NCBI RefSeq assembly: GCF_029873635.1
Contig: NC_080428.1
Span: 67,451,601-67,515,600 of the forward strand
DNA length: 64,000 nucleotides
Source: Malania oleifera
Lineage: Eukaryota; Streptophyta; Magnoliopsida; Santalales; Ximeniaceae
Direction of reading: 5' to 3'
Of the stretch, positions 23,846-35,715 are shown piece after piece. The position numbers and the translations under genes were made by a program. Within the stretch, counting starts at the first letter, position 1; the number at the start of each line of letters is the position of its first letter. The notes under the pieces were generated by a model. The model saw only the letters and a program-made list of their open reading frames with translations, was not told the DNA's origin and did no database searches.

Positions 23846-24202
23846 TGTAAAAACCCGACCCAAGATATGTGAATTGAATAAATAACAAAGGGGTAAAAAC
23901 GTAAATTTTGCAGGCTTCGTCAACGAAGCCATTGTTCATGTCCATAAAGGCACTTGTACTCTTCATCGCCGAAATTTAGAACCTCATCAACGAAGAGATA
24001 TCGACCGTATAGTAAAATATTAGAATAGGGTTTGTCGTCGAAAAAGCTGGTTCGTTGACGAAATGTGTGGATGATTCGTCGACGAAGGCGCCATTTCGTC
24101 GACGAGGTTGGCCAAGTCAAAGGGGCTATAAATATCCTCCTTCATTGCTTCATGGCTAAGTAAGCTAAAATCTCTTTCTCTCTCTCTCTCTAGAACTCAA
24201 AT

Positions 24203-24237
<35 letters not shown>

Positions 24238-25378
24238 GGATTTCAGGCCATCAATTGTCGAAATCAATGATCCGACGTTACCACGTGGATCAGGAGGAGA
24301 AGCTCTACATTTTTAGCAGATCAAAAATTCGTTTCGGGGATTTTCGGGTTTTAACCCAAAAAAGAGGTAAAGGTCCGATTTCAGTTTCGTTTCTGAATAT
24401 ATGTAGTCATAAGAATTGTAGTGAAGTATAGTTCTTGGATGTTTAGGTTTTAGGAACTCGGTTCGTAGTTTTGGAGCCGTAGAGTTTGTGTTTTGGTATT
24501 CGGGAAAAGGTAAGGGGACTCTGTTTATATCAGTTATTTTTGAAATCAAGATCGTTTACGATCGTATGTATGTTTTGGTTACTTATTTGGAAAAATCTGT
24601 CAGGTGAAAATGCGGGATTTTCGGGTCACAGTTTTTAGGAAAATTTGGGGTTTCGAGTATCATCTTTATTTCGGTTGGAAAATCATATGTGGTATAAAAT
24701 GGTAGTAATGAGATGACTGTACCTGTATTTGTATTAAATTATATTTCTCGAATTGGAAACGATATGATTTGTTGTATACTCAAATAAGTGTGGAATGAAA
24801 TGTTGTATGTAAAATGTTCTAGGGTTTTGTAAAATAGCTAGGGGCGGCTAATTATCGTACGCTGATGAGTATAAGGACATGAGTTTCAAAATTGTTCCAA
24901 GTTTTGTAAATCAGCTAGGGGCGGCTAATTACCGTACGCTGACGCCATGTCTCGACTACTTATCTTGGGCGAGAGTGTCCGGCTCTATATCAGAGGGTGT
25001 GAAATATCACTTGTTTGTTCCGGCTTGTCACCGATGGGTGTGAGTGGACACTGTATTAGCATGATATTGCTGTGAGTCTTCAGTTATTGTAGGGTATCAT
25101 TTGCTTGAGTGTGACGACATTGACCGTATGTTTGGTACCGTATGTACTAGGACTAAATTGTGAAAATAATGGAACTATATCGTGTTATGTTTTATGTTAA
25201 AATAACACTTATATGTCACGCACTGATATAACTTGCTTTCTTCCTAACTAAGAGGTGTCTCACCCCGAATATACAAATGTTTTTCAGGTCCTTCAGGTAG
25301 CCGAAACTAGCATCCTAGCGTCCGGAAGAGTGGGTATCGGTTAGCTATGTTGAGTACTTGTGTAAGTACGGGTTTTAG

Positions 25379-25520
25379 GCAGTCTGAAATTCGTCGACGA
25401 GGAGGTAGGGTCCATCGACGAAATTATTAAAGGACTCGTCGACGAGATGACATGGCTCGTCGACGAATCCCGCAGTATAAATAGTGCAAAACTTCGGATT
25501 AATTCAAAAATTCAGCGCCG

Positions 25521-25580
<60 letters not shown>

Positions 25581-27148
25581 ATATGGCCTCTCTTCCATCT
25601 CTCTTCGATTTTGGCCCCGTCAGTTGCCAGATCGAAGAGGAGTTCTCTTCAAGTCTACTGGGTCAAATCGTCAGTGTGATTGAGTCAAATTTCTCCCCAG
25701 AATTAGGGTAAGGTCTTTTATTCAGTTTTTGCCCTTCTGACAGTTGTAGGAAATGATGTAGGCCAAGAAATATTGATATTCTGTTCTGATAAATGTGGTT
25801 TTTAGGGTGGGGAATAAGATGCCCTGCGGATGTAACCAGTATACGATAGGGGCTTTTTGACAATTAGGTAAGGGAAACATGTTATGCTAAAAAAACCTAG
25901 TATAATTTCAGTATGAAGCTTATGTTTTTACCAGATTATTATTCAGAGCAGAAGTTTGTGCAATTTATTATTAATTTTAAAATATTTTAAATTATTGTGT
26001 GGCATGAGAGTATGAATATAGTATAGAAACATGTTTATATAGTATTTTTAGGAATATGTTTTACAGAATATAAAAACAGTAAAATGTGTTTACAGTATCT
26101 GTCAGAATACCATGATTTTACAGTTTTATAGCACCATAACAAGTAGATTTACAGTTATCTCAGAAAAATATAGTTGATATAGCTACATATTATTACAGCA
26201 TCATGGTTTATACAGTTATTACAGAATCATGGTAAAACAGTTAGTTGTATATAGAAACGTATTATATAGTATTAGACCCTAATGGATCAGATAGAGGGCA
26301 CGGTACCGTAGCTACAGATATTCAGTTCAGAGTGCAACCACTTAACTCAGATAGTAAGTGGTATGAGGTCGATCGTGCCTAGTTGTGGACAGGCTCTCCA
26401 TCAGATATGGGTTGAGGATGGCCAATCTGAACGAGGAGTATAGTAGTTTACCCTGGTCGGCCAGTTAGGATAGATCCAGCCTTCGGGCCGCACAACCCCG
26501 TCATGAGGGGTTAAATCATGACATACAGCCATCCAGGGACCTATTCTCAGATATTATAATATTATTAGATTTTTCGAAATAGTAGTATTATTATGAGAAG
26601 TAATTTCATACAATTTGACATATTAAATTATGTAGTTAAAGGGTTATAATATGTTATGTAGTATCAGCATTTTCAGATTTAGTTACTTTTACTACTCTTA
26701 ACTCATATTACTTTTATTTTTATAGATCTACATCTCAGTAGCCACACACTAGTGATAGCATGTTTCGTCTTACCGAGCTTTGGCTCATCCCAGTGTTGAA
26801 TTATTTTTCAGGTGAGCCAGTTGGGTGAGCGGAGCAGGCTCGCAGATAGAGGAGCTGTTAGTCTACCCTTTTGAGGGTGAGTGTTTTGGGGTTCAATTTT
26901 GTTAGCCCTGATATTAGTAAGAATAGTTCTTAAGAGTACAATGAAATATGTAATATTTGTGGAATATTTAGATACTCTGGTATTGTATCATTTAAAATGT
27001 AATAACCTCCTTATAAAGAAAGATAAATTCTCTACTATTTTATATAGGAGGTTGTGTTTCATGTTATTTGTTTTCCGCTGTGTAGGAAATTGTTAAATTG
27101 TTTTAATTTAAAATAGTAGAGAATTTATCTTTATAAGGAGGTTATTAT
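25379..27148 (+). mobile_element. Foreign gypsy LTR segment replacing part of the gypsy-1 3' LTR
   Basis: The segment has its own palindrome array (25390-25470), TATAAATA (25476-25483), CT tract (25501-25576), 'ccttcgggccgcacaaccccgtcatg' block near 26470 and a 'cttaccgagctttggctcatccca' version of the late block near 26770. It lacks a TG start and a CA end, and no target-site repeat flanks it. That fits recombination or gene conversion between LTRs better than a fresh insertion. Its right end is a long inverted repeat (26985-27162). Confidence 0.7.
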
Positions 27149-27162
27149 ATTTTAAATGATAC
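26985..27162. repeat. Near-perfect inverted repeat, arms about 55 bp, loop about 67 bp
   Basis: The left arm (26985-27041) starts GTATCATTTAAAAT and contains AATAACCTCCTTATAAAG. The right arm (27109-27162) is its complement and ends ATTTTAAATGATAC. I see one mismatch and one 4-base gap in the arms. The right arm overlaps the boundary where the original gypsy-1 LTR resumes. Confidence 0.9.
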
Positions 27163-28786
27163 AGAGACAGGTTAGGTTACTCTATTCACACCTAGGGCCC
27201 ACTTGCGGGTTTGGGGCGTGACAACCCGCCTTTCTTAGCAAGCCCTCAGGAGAAAAGGATACCCCGCCCCAAATACGTGTAATACTACTATATATAATAC
27301 TGATAATACTTTACTACAATACTCTTTATGATGTTATCTCTTTGTCATTCATTACATTCACATTCATATTCTATATTCAAGTGTCACATATTCATCATAT
27401 GTTTCTATATTCATGTCTGTTTTCACATATTCTATTTTCATGTCAATTCCATCTGCTGATCTTATATCCATTACTTCCATAACTGTCATTTCCATATCCA
27501 TTGTTCTCATATTATCCATGGTTAAACTTACAATTATGCGTTTAGAACCCTTTATACAAGTGATAAATCCTAATCATGCTTCCGCCCCATGATGGGTTGT
27601 GCAGCTCGAAGGCTAGACTTAACCCTGGTTGGCCCTCCAGAGTTAAATCAACCACATTCTATAGTCTGTAGGTATGATTGGCTGCTCCCACACTGGTCTA
27701 GACTCCAAGGGTACACTACCCTTCCCTAGAACAATCAACCATCCTGTCTCCACACTTTATCTAAGACGTGTGGGTGCACTAGTGCCACCATACATATCCG
27801 TAATAGTACTGTGCCCTTTTTCCTGTCCACCAGAGTTTTCAAACCATACATTGTAATTTAACATTACCAAACACATGCAAAACAATTCATGTCACATTTT
27901 AATTATCAATACATTTCTAGTATTTCCAACATCTCATACATATATCATAGTTTAAACATGGCAACTTCATTTTATTCATGCCACACAATTTAACAGTATA
28001 TTTCATATGTTCACTAAAAATAAACCAACCCATAATCATTGTTCATATACTGAAAATATACATTTAATTTCTTACACAATTAACCAGAAGAATCTGTCAT
28101 TTTAACTTTCCATTTTCACAAATAATATCTAATACCACAGCCCTAGGCTCAGAAATTTACCCTTCAAACGGTTGGCTTTTCAAAACCCACGTAAAAATCA
28201 TATACATATATACTTAATATTTTCATCTTTCACTAGTTATTTCCTCAAAAATCCTAATTTAATATATTCCCCTTACCTGATTTCTTGAACTATGTCAACA
28301 GGGACCCCAAAACGATGTTTGCGACGCTCACCCGAACCCTGATTCAATAACCCTAATTTAATCAAGTCATCCCTAAATAAAATACTATTTTAACATTTCT
28401 TAAGTCCATAAATTTCAAATATCAATTAAACTCCTGAAAATAACCAATTTTCTTAATTCCCTAAATCTCACTCTTGCTTTGGAGTGGTGCCTAGGACCCC
28501 CAAATTGAAAATTTTCTTGGGCCAAAATGTCGACAATCAAGACTAGGATCCCGTGGTGGTGCTCGATCGTCGATTAACTGAAAATTTAAGAATAAATTAA
28601 GGAAAGAGAGGGAGTATACCTTTCCCCAAGAGTGATACCTATGTTGCTCCAATGACAAATCCGCTCTAGTAAAAATGTTGGTGACGGATATAGGAACCCA
28701 GCGGTATCTTTGGTTTCCCGATCGGCCGAATATTGGCCGAAAAAATGAGGAGAGAGAGGAGGAGAATGGAGGTGAGCATGAGAGCT

Positions 28787-28791
<5 letters not shown>

Positions 28792-28852
<61 letters not shown>
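28792..28852. repeat. Microsatellite (AG)n in a reverse LTR
   Basis: About 30 AG units. On the minus strand this is the CT-rich start of the transcribed LTR region. Confidence 0.9.
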
Positions 28853-28856
<4 letters not shown>

Positions 28857-28922
28857 AAATTGGCATAGGAGACCTTTCTGTTCTCAAGAAAGGAATTTCC
28901 TTTCCTGAAGGTTAAGTTAGGT

Positions 28923-29046
28923 TACCTTATATATTATATTATATTATATTATATTATATAATTAATAATTATTATTTAATTATTTTATTTTTATTTTTAT
29001 TTAATTTTATTTATTTATTTATTTATTTTTATTTTTATTTTTTTTA
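28923..29046. repeat. Low-complexity AT tract with TTATA and TTTA repeats
   Basis: Short ATATT and ATTTATTT units just inside the outer end of the reverse LTR (16143-29057). The opposite copy at 31246 starts with a comparable AATT-repeat tract. Confidence 0.7.
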
Positions 29047-30648
29047 GGATCACTACAACAGTTCCCTAAAAGACCTAAAAAATTATTTGTATATTGGGGT
29101 GAGACACTTCTCAGTAAGACGGATTATAGAATTATCAGTGTGTGGCTAGCATAAGTTCCCGTGTGGATATAAAACTTCCATTATTTCATTGTATATGATA
29201 TGACATTTTTAAAACTGTACTGCACTATATATCTAAAAGTACATAATTTTAGAATAATAAACTACCAACTCAATATAGCCCATTTTATAGTAAATTTGTC
29301 TATATATGCATAAAAGATACAACATTGACTGTTAAATTAGCGTCGTTACACTATCACATACTCATACGACATGCTTCCCCCCATGACGGGTTGTGCGGTC
29401 TGAATGCTGGACTCAACATATGGTCGGACGGCCATAACTTAGTCAGAAAAAGGTTATAAGTACGATTGTACCTACCCTAAAGGGTCACCCAGCACTGCAT
29501 CGGATGGGACCCCCAACACTTTCCTCGGGGTAGTACTATGCCTAGGCCTCCAATCAACTATCCCATATCAAATTTCCATCCCCGTGTGATTGCACCTCCT
29601 CCCAAATCTAGCTATGGTACCATGCTCATACGGGGTTCTAGAATTATATATAGCTTACACAATAAAAATTGTATTATAACTCATTTCGTATAAAACCTGT
29701 CATTCAATAAATCCCGGCCCCCGGCCATCAAGTAAAATCCGGCCCCCGACTATTATATCAAAACTTGGCTTATAGTCGTCACATCACATCTCAGCTTATA
29801 ATTGTCATTTCTCGTATAAGCTTATAGTCGTCACATCACAAAAGTTTATAAACTGTTTATTTATGCTAGTTAAACCATACTCATGCCACACAATTTTTCA
29901 CCTGATAAATCATAAATAAAGTAAACTGTCTAAGAAAATATAAAGTTGCTGAAAACAAGGGTAAGAGTATCTCCAGGATTTTATTTAACTCAAACTGTAT
30001 ATTTTACCAAAAATAGGAGAAGTTCAAACCATTCACGTTAGTTTTTCCCAAAAAACGTACAACAGTCAAAACCACCATTTCCATATCCCTAATTCGTTTA
30101 GAAAATCATATATACTGTTTCTGTAAACATAAATTGCAATTTAACCAGTCCATAATTCAAAAACAACTAGAATAATATAATTCCCTTACTTGTTTCTGAA
30201 GAAAATGCCTAAAACCTTCAAAACCACAAAAATCCAACCGCACGAATCCACCAAAGATCGATGGCCTACGTGCCGGGAGAAAGGAGAGAGAACCGAAGAG
30301 CACTAGTAGAGAGTTTCTAAGCTAGAGAGAGAGAAAACCAAAACCCTAATTTTTAGAGAGAGAGAGAGAGAGAGAATGTGAAATATGAAAGAAAAAGTGC
30401 AACTTAGCCCTTAAGTAAACAGGCTCGCAAGAAAACTGTCATCGGTTTTTTTGGGCTTGACAAAACCGACGACGGTTTGGCCTTAAACTAGCTCTCGGTT
30501 GTTTACCTATAGGAAAACCATCAATGGTTTTTTTTATCCTCACAAAATCGGCGACAGTTTGGTCTTGGCCAAACCCATTTTCCTCTTTTTCCTTTCCTTT
30601 ATCTTTTCTTTTATTTATTTCTTTATTTTCTTGGTTCGGGTTACTACA

Positions 30649-33600
30649 CACTTGATTTTCAAGTTAACCACCTGATTGGTCCAAGCCAACTAGTTGACAC
30701 GAGTAAGACAACAAAATTAAATTCTTATTTTCAAAAATAAAAATTATATGTAAAATGAATAATTTAATAATTCATAAAAAATGCGTAATAATTTTATTGT
30801 TCTAGAAATTTTTATATGCAATTTAGATGCAAATTAAATGACTAAATATATCTCTAAAATTAAAATATAGTTTATAATCGACTAATATCAACCGGTTGGT
30901 CAAATTATCACTCTTTTTTAAGTCTAATTGAATCCATATTTAATAACATAGTAACTTGGTTAAAATTTAGAAAGATTGGTGAATTGGTTAGATCGAGGAT
31001 TAACCAATTAATATAAATTTAGGTGTTCTTTATTTATCTAACACTTATATTTTATACAAAGAATAACTATCATTCAACTTTATAATTTTAATTTATGTAT
31101 TTGAATTTTGAAATTTTAGTTTATATTTTTTTAACATGATGATTGATAGGTTGAATTTAAAAATATTGAATTATATTTTATTTGTTTTATAATGTGTTTT
31201 GTCATTAATTTTTTCTGAAATTACATCTAACAAGCATTTTGTAATTATAGCGATTCCAAAAAATATTATTATTATTAATCAATTAATTAATTAATTAATT
31301 AAAAAAATAAAAAGGAATAGTAAAAAAACTGAATAAAGATATATATATATATATATATATATAAGTTTATTATAAGATATTTATATAAGTTAGCTTCTCC
31401 AAATTTTTAGATCTACAAGCGCTTCTCTTCCATTTCCCTTTGCATCTCGTCGTCTCTCTCCGTCCCTCCTCCTCTCTCACCTCATTTTTTAGGCAAATAT
31501 TCGGCCGATCAGAAAACGAAAGATATCGTTGGGTTCCTATCTCCGTCACCGACATTCCTATCGGAGTGGATTTGTAGTGGGAGCATCGTAGGTACCACTC
31601 CTGGGGAAAGGTATACTCCCTCTCTTTCTTTAATTTCTCCTTAAATCTTTAACTAAATCGGCAATCGGGCACCACCACGGGGTCCTAGTCTCAATCGTCG
31701 TCATTTTGGTTGGAGCAAATTTTCAATTTGGTGTCCTAGGCACCACTCCAAAACGAGAGTGAGATTTAGGGAATTAAGAAAATTGGTTATTTTCGGGAGT
31801 TTAATTGTTATTTGAAATTTATGGGCCTAAAAAATGTTAAAATAGTATTTTATTTAGGGTTGATTTGATTAAATTAGGGTTATTGAATCAAAGTTCGGTT
31901 GAGCACCACAAGCATCGTTTTGGGATCCCTGTTGGTGTAGTTCAAGAAATCAGGTAAGGCGAATATATTAAATCAGGATTTTTGAGGAAATAACTAGTGG
32001 AAGATGAAAATATTATGTATATATGTATATGATTTTTACGTGGGTTTTGAAAAGCCAACAGTTTGAAGGGTAAATTTCTGAGCCTAGGGCTGTGGTATTA
32101 GATATTATTTGTGAAAATGGAAAGTTAAAATGACAGATTCTTCTGGTTAATTGTGTAAGAAATTAAATGTATATTTTCAGTAAATGAATGATGATTATGG
32201 GTTGGTTTATTTTTAGTGAACGTATGAAATATACTATTAAATTGTGTGGTATGAATAAAATGAAGTTGCTATGTTTAAACTATGATATATGTATGAGATG
32301 TTGGAAATACTGGAAATGTATTAAAAATTAAAATGTGTTATGGATTATTTTGCATGTGTTTGGTAATGTTAAATTAAAATGTATAGTTTGAGAACTTCAG
32401 TGGACTAGGAAAAAGGGCACAGTATTATTGCAGATATGTATGGAGCGCTAGTGCACCCACACGTCTTAGATAGAATGTGGATACAGGATGGTCAATTGTG
32501 CTGAGGAAGGGTAGTGTCCCTCTGGAGTCTAGACCAGTGTGGGAATAGCCTACGGACTGTAGAATGTGGTTGATTTAACTCTGGAGGGCCAACCAGGGTT
32601 AAGTCCAACCTTCGGGCCGCACAACCCGTCATGGGGCAAAAGCATGATTACGATTTATCACCGATATAAAGAGTTCTAAACACATAATTGTAAGTTTAAC
32701 CATGGATAATATGGGAACAATGGATATGGAAATGGCAGTTATGGAAGCAATGGATATAAGATTAGCAGACAGAAATGACATGAAAACAAAATATGTGAAA
32801 ACAGACATGAATATAGAAAGAGATGATGAATATGTGACACATGAATATAGAATATGAAAGTGAATGTAATGAATGACACAGTGATAACAGCATAAAGAGT
32901 AATACAGTAAGGTATTATCAGTAGTAAATATAGTAGTATTACTTGTATTTGGGACGGAGTATACTCTTCGCCCAAGGGCTTGCTGAGAAAGGTGAGTGCC
33001 TTGATAGGTATCAGATGTAGTTGTGAGCTACATAACGTGTTAGGGCAGAGGGAAGCTACTTGTATAGGTTGGTAATCTTCCCTTTTTTCGGGAATTTCTA
33101 CCAGTAAACCTTTGTGTAAATGCGTGAGTATGAGATAAACTAACCACCTAAGGGCTTACTGAGTAAGGTAAGTGCCCTAATATGTTTCAGTTGTAACCGT
33201 AGGTTGCTTAAGGTATCAGAGCAGAGGAGTGCTACTTGTATGGGCTGGTAATCACCCATATCCTCGGGAACTCTCGTTGGTAAAATACCTTGTATGTGTA
33301 TGAGTCAGAACAAAGAATGATTTCATAATTGTGGTTTATTTGAAAATAATGAATATACATATATGTTGTACTTAAACCTCATGATTGTTACATGCTGATT
33401 TAATGCATTCCATCCTTACTGAGATGTGTCTCACCCGATAGTTGAACTTATCTTTTTCAGGACCTTTGTGTGATCAAGCTTAGTGAACTCGAGGCTAGTA
33501 TAGCATTTTTGATAGAGATAGAGGGTATAAACTTTGGTTATAATTTTTGGGGTTGTAATATATTTATGTTTTCATAGTTGTGAATATTTGTGAATACTGG

Positions 33601-34560
33601 ATGTTGGTGTATACTTTTGAGATTATATAGATGTAGAAACTCTGGTATATTTTATTGAAGAGTTGTTATTATTTCCGCTGCGTAACTGATACAGAGTCAG
33701 GTTCAGGTAAATGGAACACGTGGCACCTATGCCCCACTTGACGGCTACAACGCACCACAAGGTGGTATCAGAGATATATTTCAAATAACACTCCGAACAC
33801 TAGTTTCTAGTTCGGGGCATTACAGTAATACTATAATTACGATTTACTAGTAATTTTTATTTTTTATATATTTTTTTTAATAATTAAAATAATAATAAAT
33901 TTATTTTTATCGTACTTATGTCAATTGATTGATCCAAAGCAATCAGCCGACAAACTATTCAATTCGAGAATCGATTAGGTTTCCAATTCATATTTTCAAT
34001 TTTCAAGATATTACACTGACAAGTTTTTTTAATTTAATTTATTTAATTTGATATCATTTTATTTTTATTTTTATATATTTTTTAAAAATTATAAAATAAT
34101 AAAATTATTTTGTCATATTTATGTCAATTAATTTATCCAAAGTGATCGAACCAGTAAATCATTCAATTCGAGAATTGGTTAAGCTTTCAATACATTTATT
34201 TAATTTTAAAAACATTACATTGGCCAATTTTTTTAATTTAGTTTATTTAAGCCAATATCAATTTAAAATATTATTTTATTAAAAATAAAAATTTATTTTT
34301 TGTACATATACTTAACGATTGACTAACGGTCAATTAGTAGAAGATTCATATTGTCAATAAATTTAAATCTCATGGGGCTTTTGAGAATTTTCAAAAACCC
34401 AAGGTGTGGAATGTCATATTTAAAAAACTCAGGGGTGTTGTTGGATTTTACCTTAAATTAAATTTCATGAGGATTTGTGATAATTTTTGAAAACTTAAAG
34501 GGTAGAGTGTCATATTCTAAAAAGTATGATAGTGTTGCTGAATTTTATCCTAAACTTTCT
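30649..34560 (+). repeat. AT-rich dispersed repeat, copy 1, hit by a solo LTR
   Basis: Outside the solo LTR (31246-33824) this region is non-coding AT-rich DNA that recurs at 53480-56620 in the same direction and at 57420-62660 in reverse. Landmarks are 'caactagttgacacgagtaagac' near 30688, 'caattaatataaatttaggtgttctttatttatc' in part near 31005, 'tgtcaattgattgatccaaag' near 33915, and 'cttaacgattgactaacggtcaattag' in part near 34310. A 110 bp piece is duplicated at about 34120-34235 and another at 34365-34550. I do not recognise the family. No open frame or terminal repeat was found. Confidence 0.6.
31246..33824 (+). mobile_element. Solo gypsy LTR, TSD GTAAT
   Basis: The ends are TATAGCGATTCC (decayed TGTAG) and GGGGCATTACA, flanked by GTAAT at 31241-31245 and 33825-33829. 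It is 2579 bp and is the uninterrupted counterpart of 16143-29057. The conserved block 'aaccttcgggccgcacaacccgtcatgggg' in part lies near 32607, two copies of a 'ggtaat..ccc..cgggaa' segment at about 33070-33290, and 'cttactgagatgtgtctcaccc' at 33414-33436. A PBS-like TGGTATCAGAGA (33763-33774) lies 50 bp inside the LTR end. No coding sequence remains. Confidence 0.9.
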
Positions 34561-35480
34561 AGGAATTTATTCTTGCAAACTTATTTGATCTTTTGACCAA
34601 TGCTAAAATATCCTTTCTACCTTATGACATTATGCTTGGATACACCGTAAATTTGGAGTTGTACTAAATTTCGATAAAATATAATATAAAATTGTATTAA
34701 AATTTATCAAAATCCTTCCAAATCAAAATCCAAGATTTGAAATTATTGCTCTCAAACAAAACATAAAAATATTTAGAAGGCTAAAGATCTTTTAAAAATT
34801 AACACTTGTCTAGTTGCTTGTTTTTAATAGCTTTGTTATTGAGTAGGAGCCCTTTGAATGCACATTTTCTCTTGATGTTATATTTTGATAATTCAAAAAA
34901 AAAATTCTCAAGATGGGGGGAAATTTTTTAAAAAATTTCTCAAGATGGGTGGAAATTTTGTTACCTTCCTTTTTGTAATAAGTAGAAGAGATTCTCTAAA
35001 ATCTAAAACCATTTGGTAGCTTTCCTTGTTTGATTGCTATTTCGCTTTTGTAAATTTTCTTATTATAGACCTAATGAATTATACATTCTTTTCTATACCA
35101 AATGAATTATTTTCTTTGTTGTTAAAAGTATGCTTTGAAACTCAGAAAATATAAAAAAGAAAACAAAAACATATAGAAATCTATTTTTTATATTTGAATA
35201 TTGAAGAAAGAAAATATAAAATATATATATAACCAATCAATGAATAAACTTTTAATTTTACACACCAATAACATTTTATTTTTAAAAATTTTTAATTATA
35301 TTACAACAAAATTTTATTTTTAATATTATTTGATGTGAAGGAAAAATATAATAAAAAATACATTCCCATCTTATTTTTCTTTCTACAAAAAACACTGAGA
35401 CACAACTTCATCATAAATCATAATTAGCTTGTACAAGTCAGAAAAATAATTGGATATATTAAATGTATATATCAAATATA
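34561..35480. other. AT-rich intergenic DNA, no feature seen
   Basis: No open frame of note, no LTR block and no clear repeat in this stretch before the gene region. A poorly conserved 'tttctcaagatgggggg' duplication is seen near 34910-34950. Confidence 0.6.
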
Positions 35481-35715
35481 TATATATTTCAACTCATATT
35501 AAATTCTTTACATGCACCCACTATTTGACATGAAAGTGGACTAGGAGGACAATGAAATAAATAAAAAAAATTATTTGTAGAAACACAAAAGGTAGAAGCC
35601 ATGGTGAGCCCACACCATCGTCTCCCCAACTGAGGCCCAAGTTCTACCTTCTGATGGTTGAAGTGAAAATGGCGATGGAACAAATTTGGGTGGCTGTCCA
35701 AAGGGTCTGTAAGAG

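Larger units (their letters stand above)
16976..27223 (+). mobile_element. Gypsy-1: Ty3/gypsy element with both LTRs, TSD ACTCG/ACCCG
   Basis: It has a 5' LTR (16976-18796), a PBS (18800-18811), a decayed gag-pol (19125-23541), a polypurine tract (23834-23845) and a 3' LTR (23846-27223, chimeric). Flanks ACTCG (16971-16975) and ACCCG (27224-27228) differ by one base. Long LTRs of about 1.8 kb, the tRNA-Met PBS, the gag type and a chromodomain-like C-terminus point to the Tekay/Del chromovirus lineage, an inference from family knowledge. The first 190 bp of the two LTRs differ at roughly 30 positions, so the element is old. The stops and frameshifts mean it makes no working protein. Confidence 0.9.
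23846..27223 (+). repeat. Gypsy-1 3' LTR, with a foreign LTR segment inside
   Basis: 23846-25378 matches the 5' LTR from its start to 'gtaagtacgggtttt', and 27149-27223 matches its last 75 bases. Between them (25379-27148) lies about 1.77 kb of another LTR family in place of about 230 bp. TATAAATA is at 24127-24134 and the CT tract near 24176-24236. Confidence 0.85.
16143..29057 (-). mobile_element. Gypsy LTR, reverse, split by gypsy-1
   Basis: Parts 16143-16975 and 27229-29057 form an LTR of about 2.66 kb, matched along its length by the solo LTR 31246-33824 in the opposite direction. Ends on the minus strand are TGTAGTGATCC (29057) and GGGGGGTTACA (16143). At the gypsy-1 site the host text runs 'ccaaggc-actcg' then 'cctttcttagcaagccctcagg', as in the uninterrupted copy. 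It carries a PBS-like motif (16193-16204) inside its end, a long GA microsatellite (28792-28852) and the Pol II-type block order of the other LTRs. Neither flank gives a repeat for this LTR alone; ACAGT repeats flank it together with the Cassandra LTR. Confidence 0.85.
15399..30648 (-). mobile_element. Outer reverse gypsy LTR (5' LTR) enclosing the nested middle region
   Basis: The LTR consists of 15399-15715 and 29063-30648, about 1.9 kb. The two parts join across an ACAGT repeat: 'gcagctagac-ACAGT' on the left continues as 'tccctaaaagacc' on the right, followed by 'ggggtgagacacttctcagtaag' at 29096-29118, as in the related LTRs. The start on the minus strand is TGTAGTAACCCGAACC (30648) and the end is TATAACGACTCG at 15399, probably once TGTAACG. 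It holds decayed CCGACGACGG-type palindromes at 30430-30560 and a GA tract at 30357-30374. With the PBS and gag to its left, it is the 5' LTR of a truncated element. Confidence 0.8.

Noticed and set aside
28666-28915. Frames coding Ser/Leu or Arg/Glu runs
   Set aside because: They are translations of the (AG)n microsatellite.
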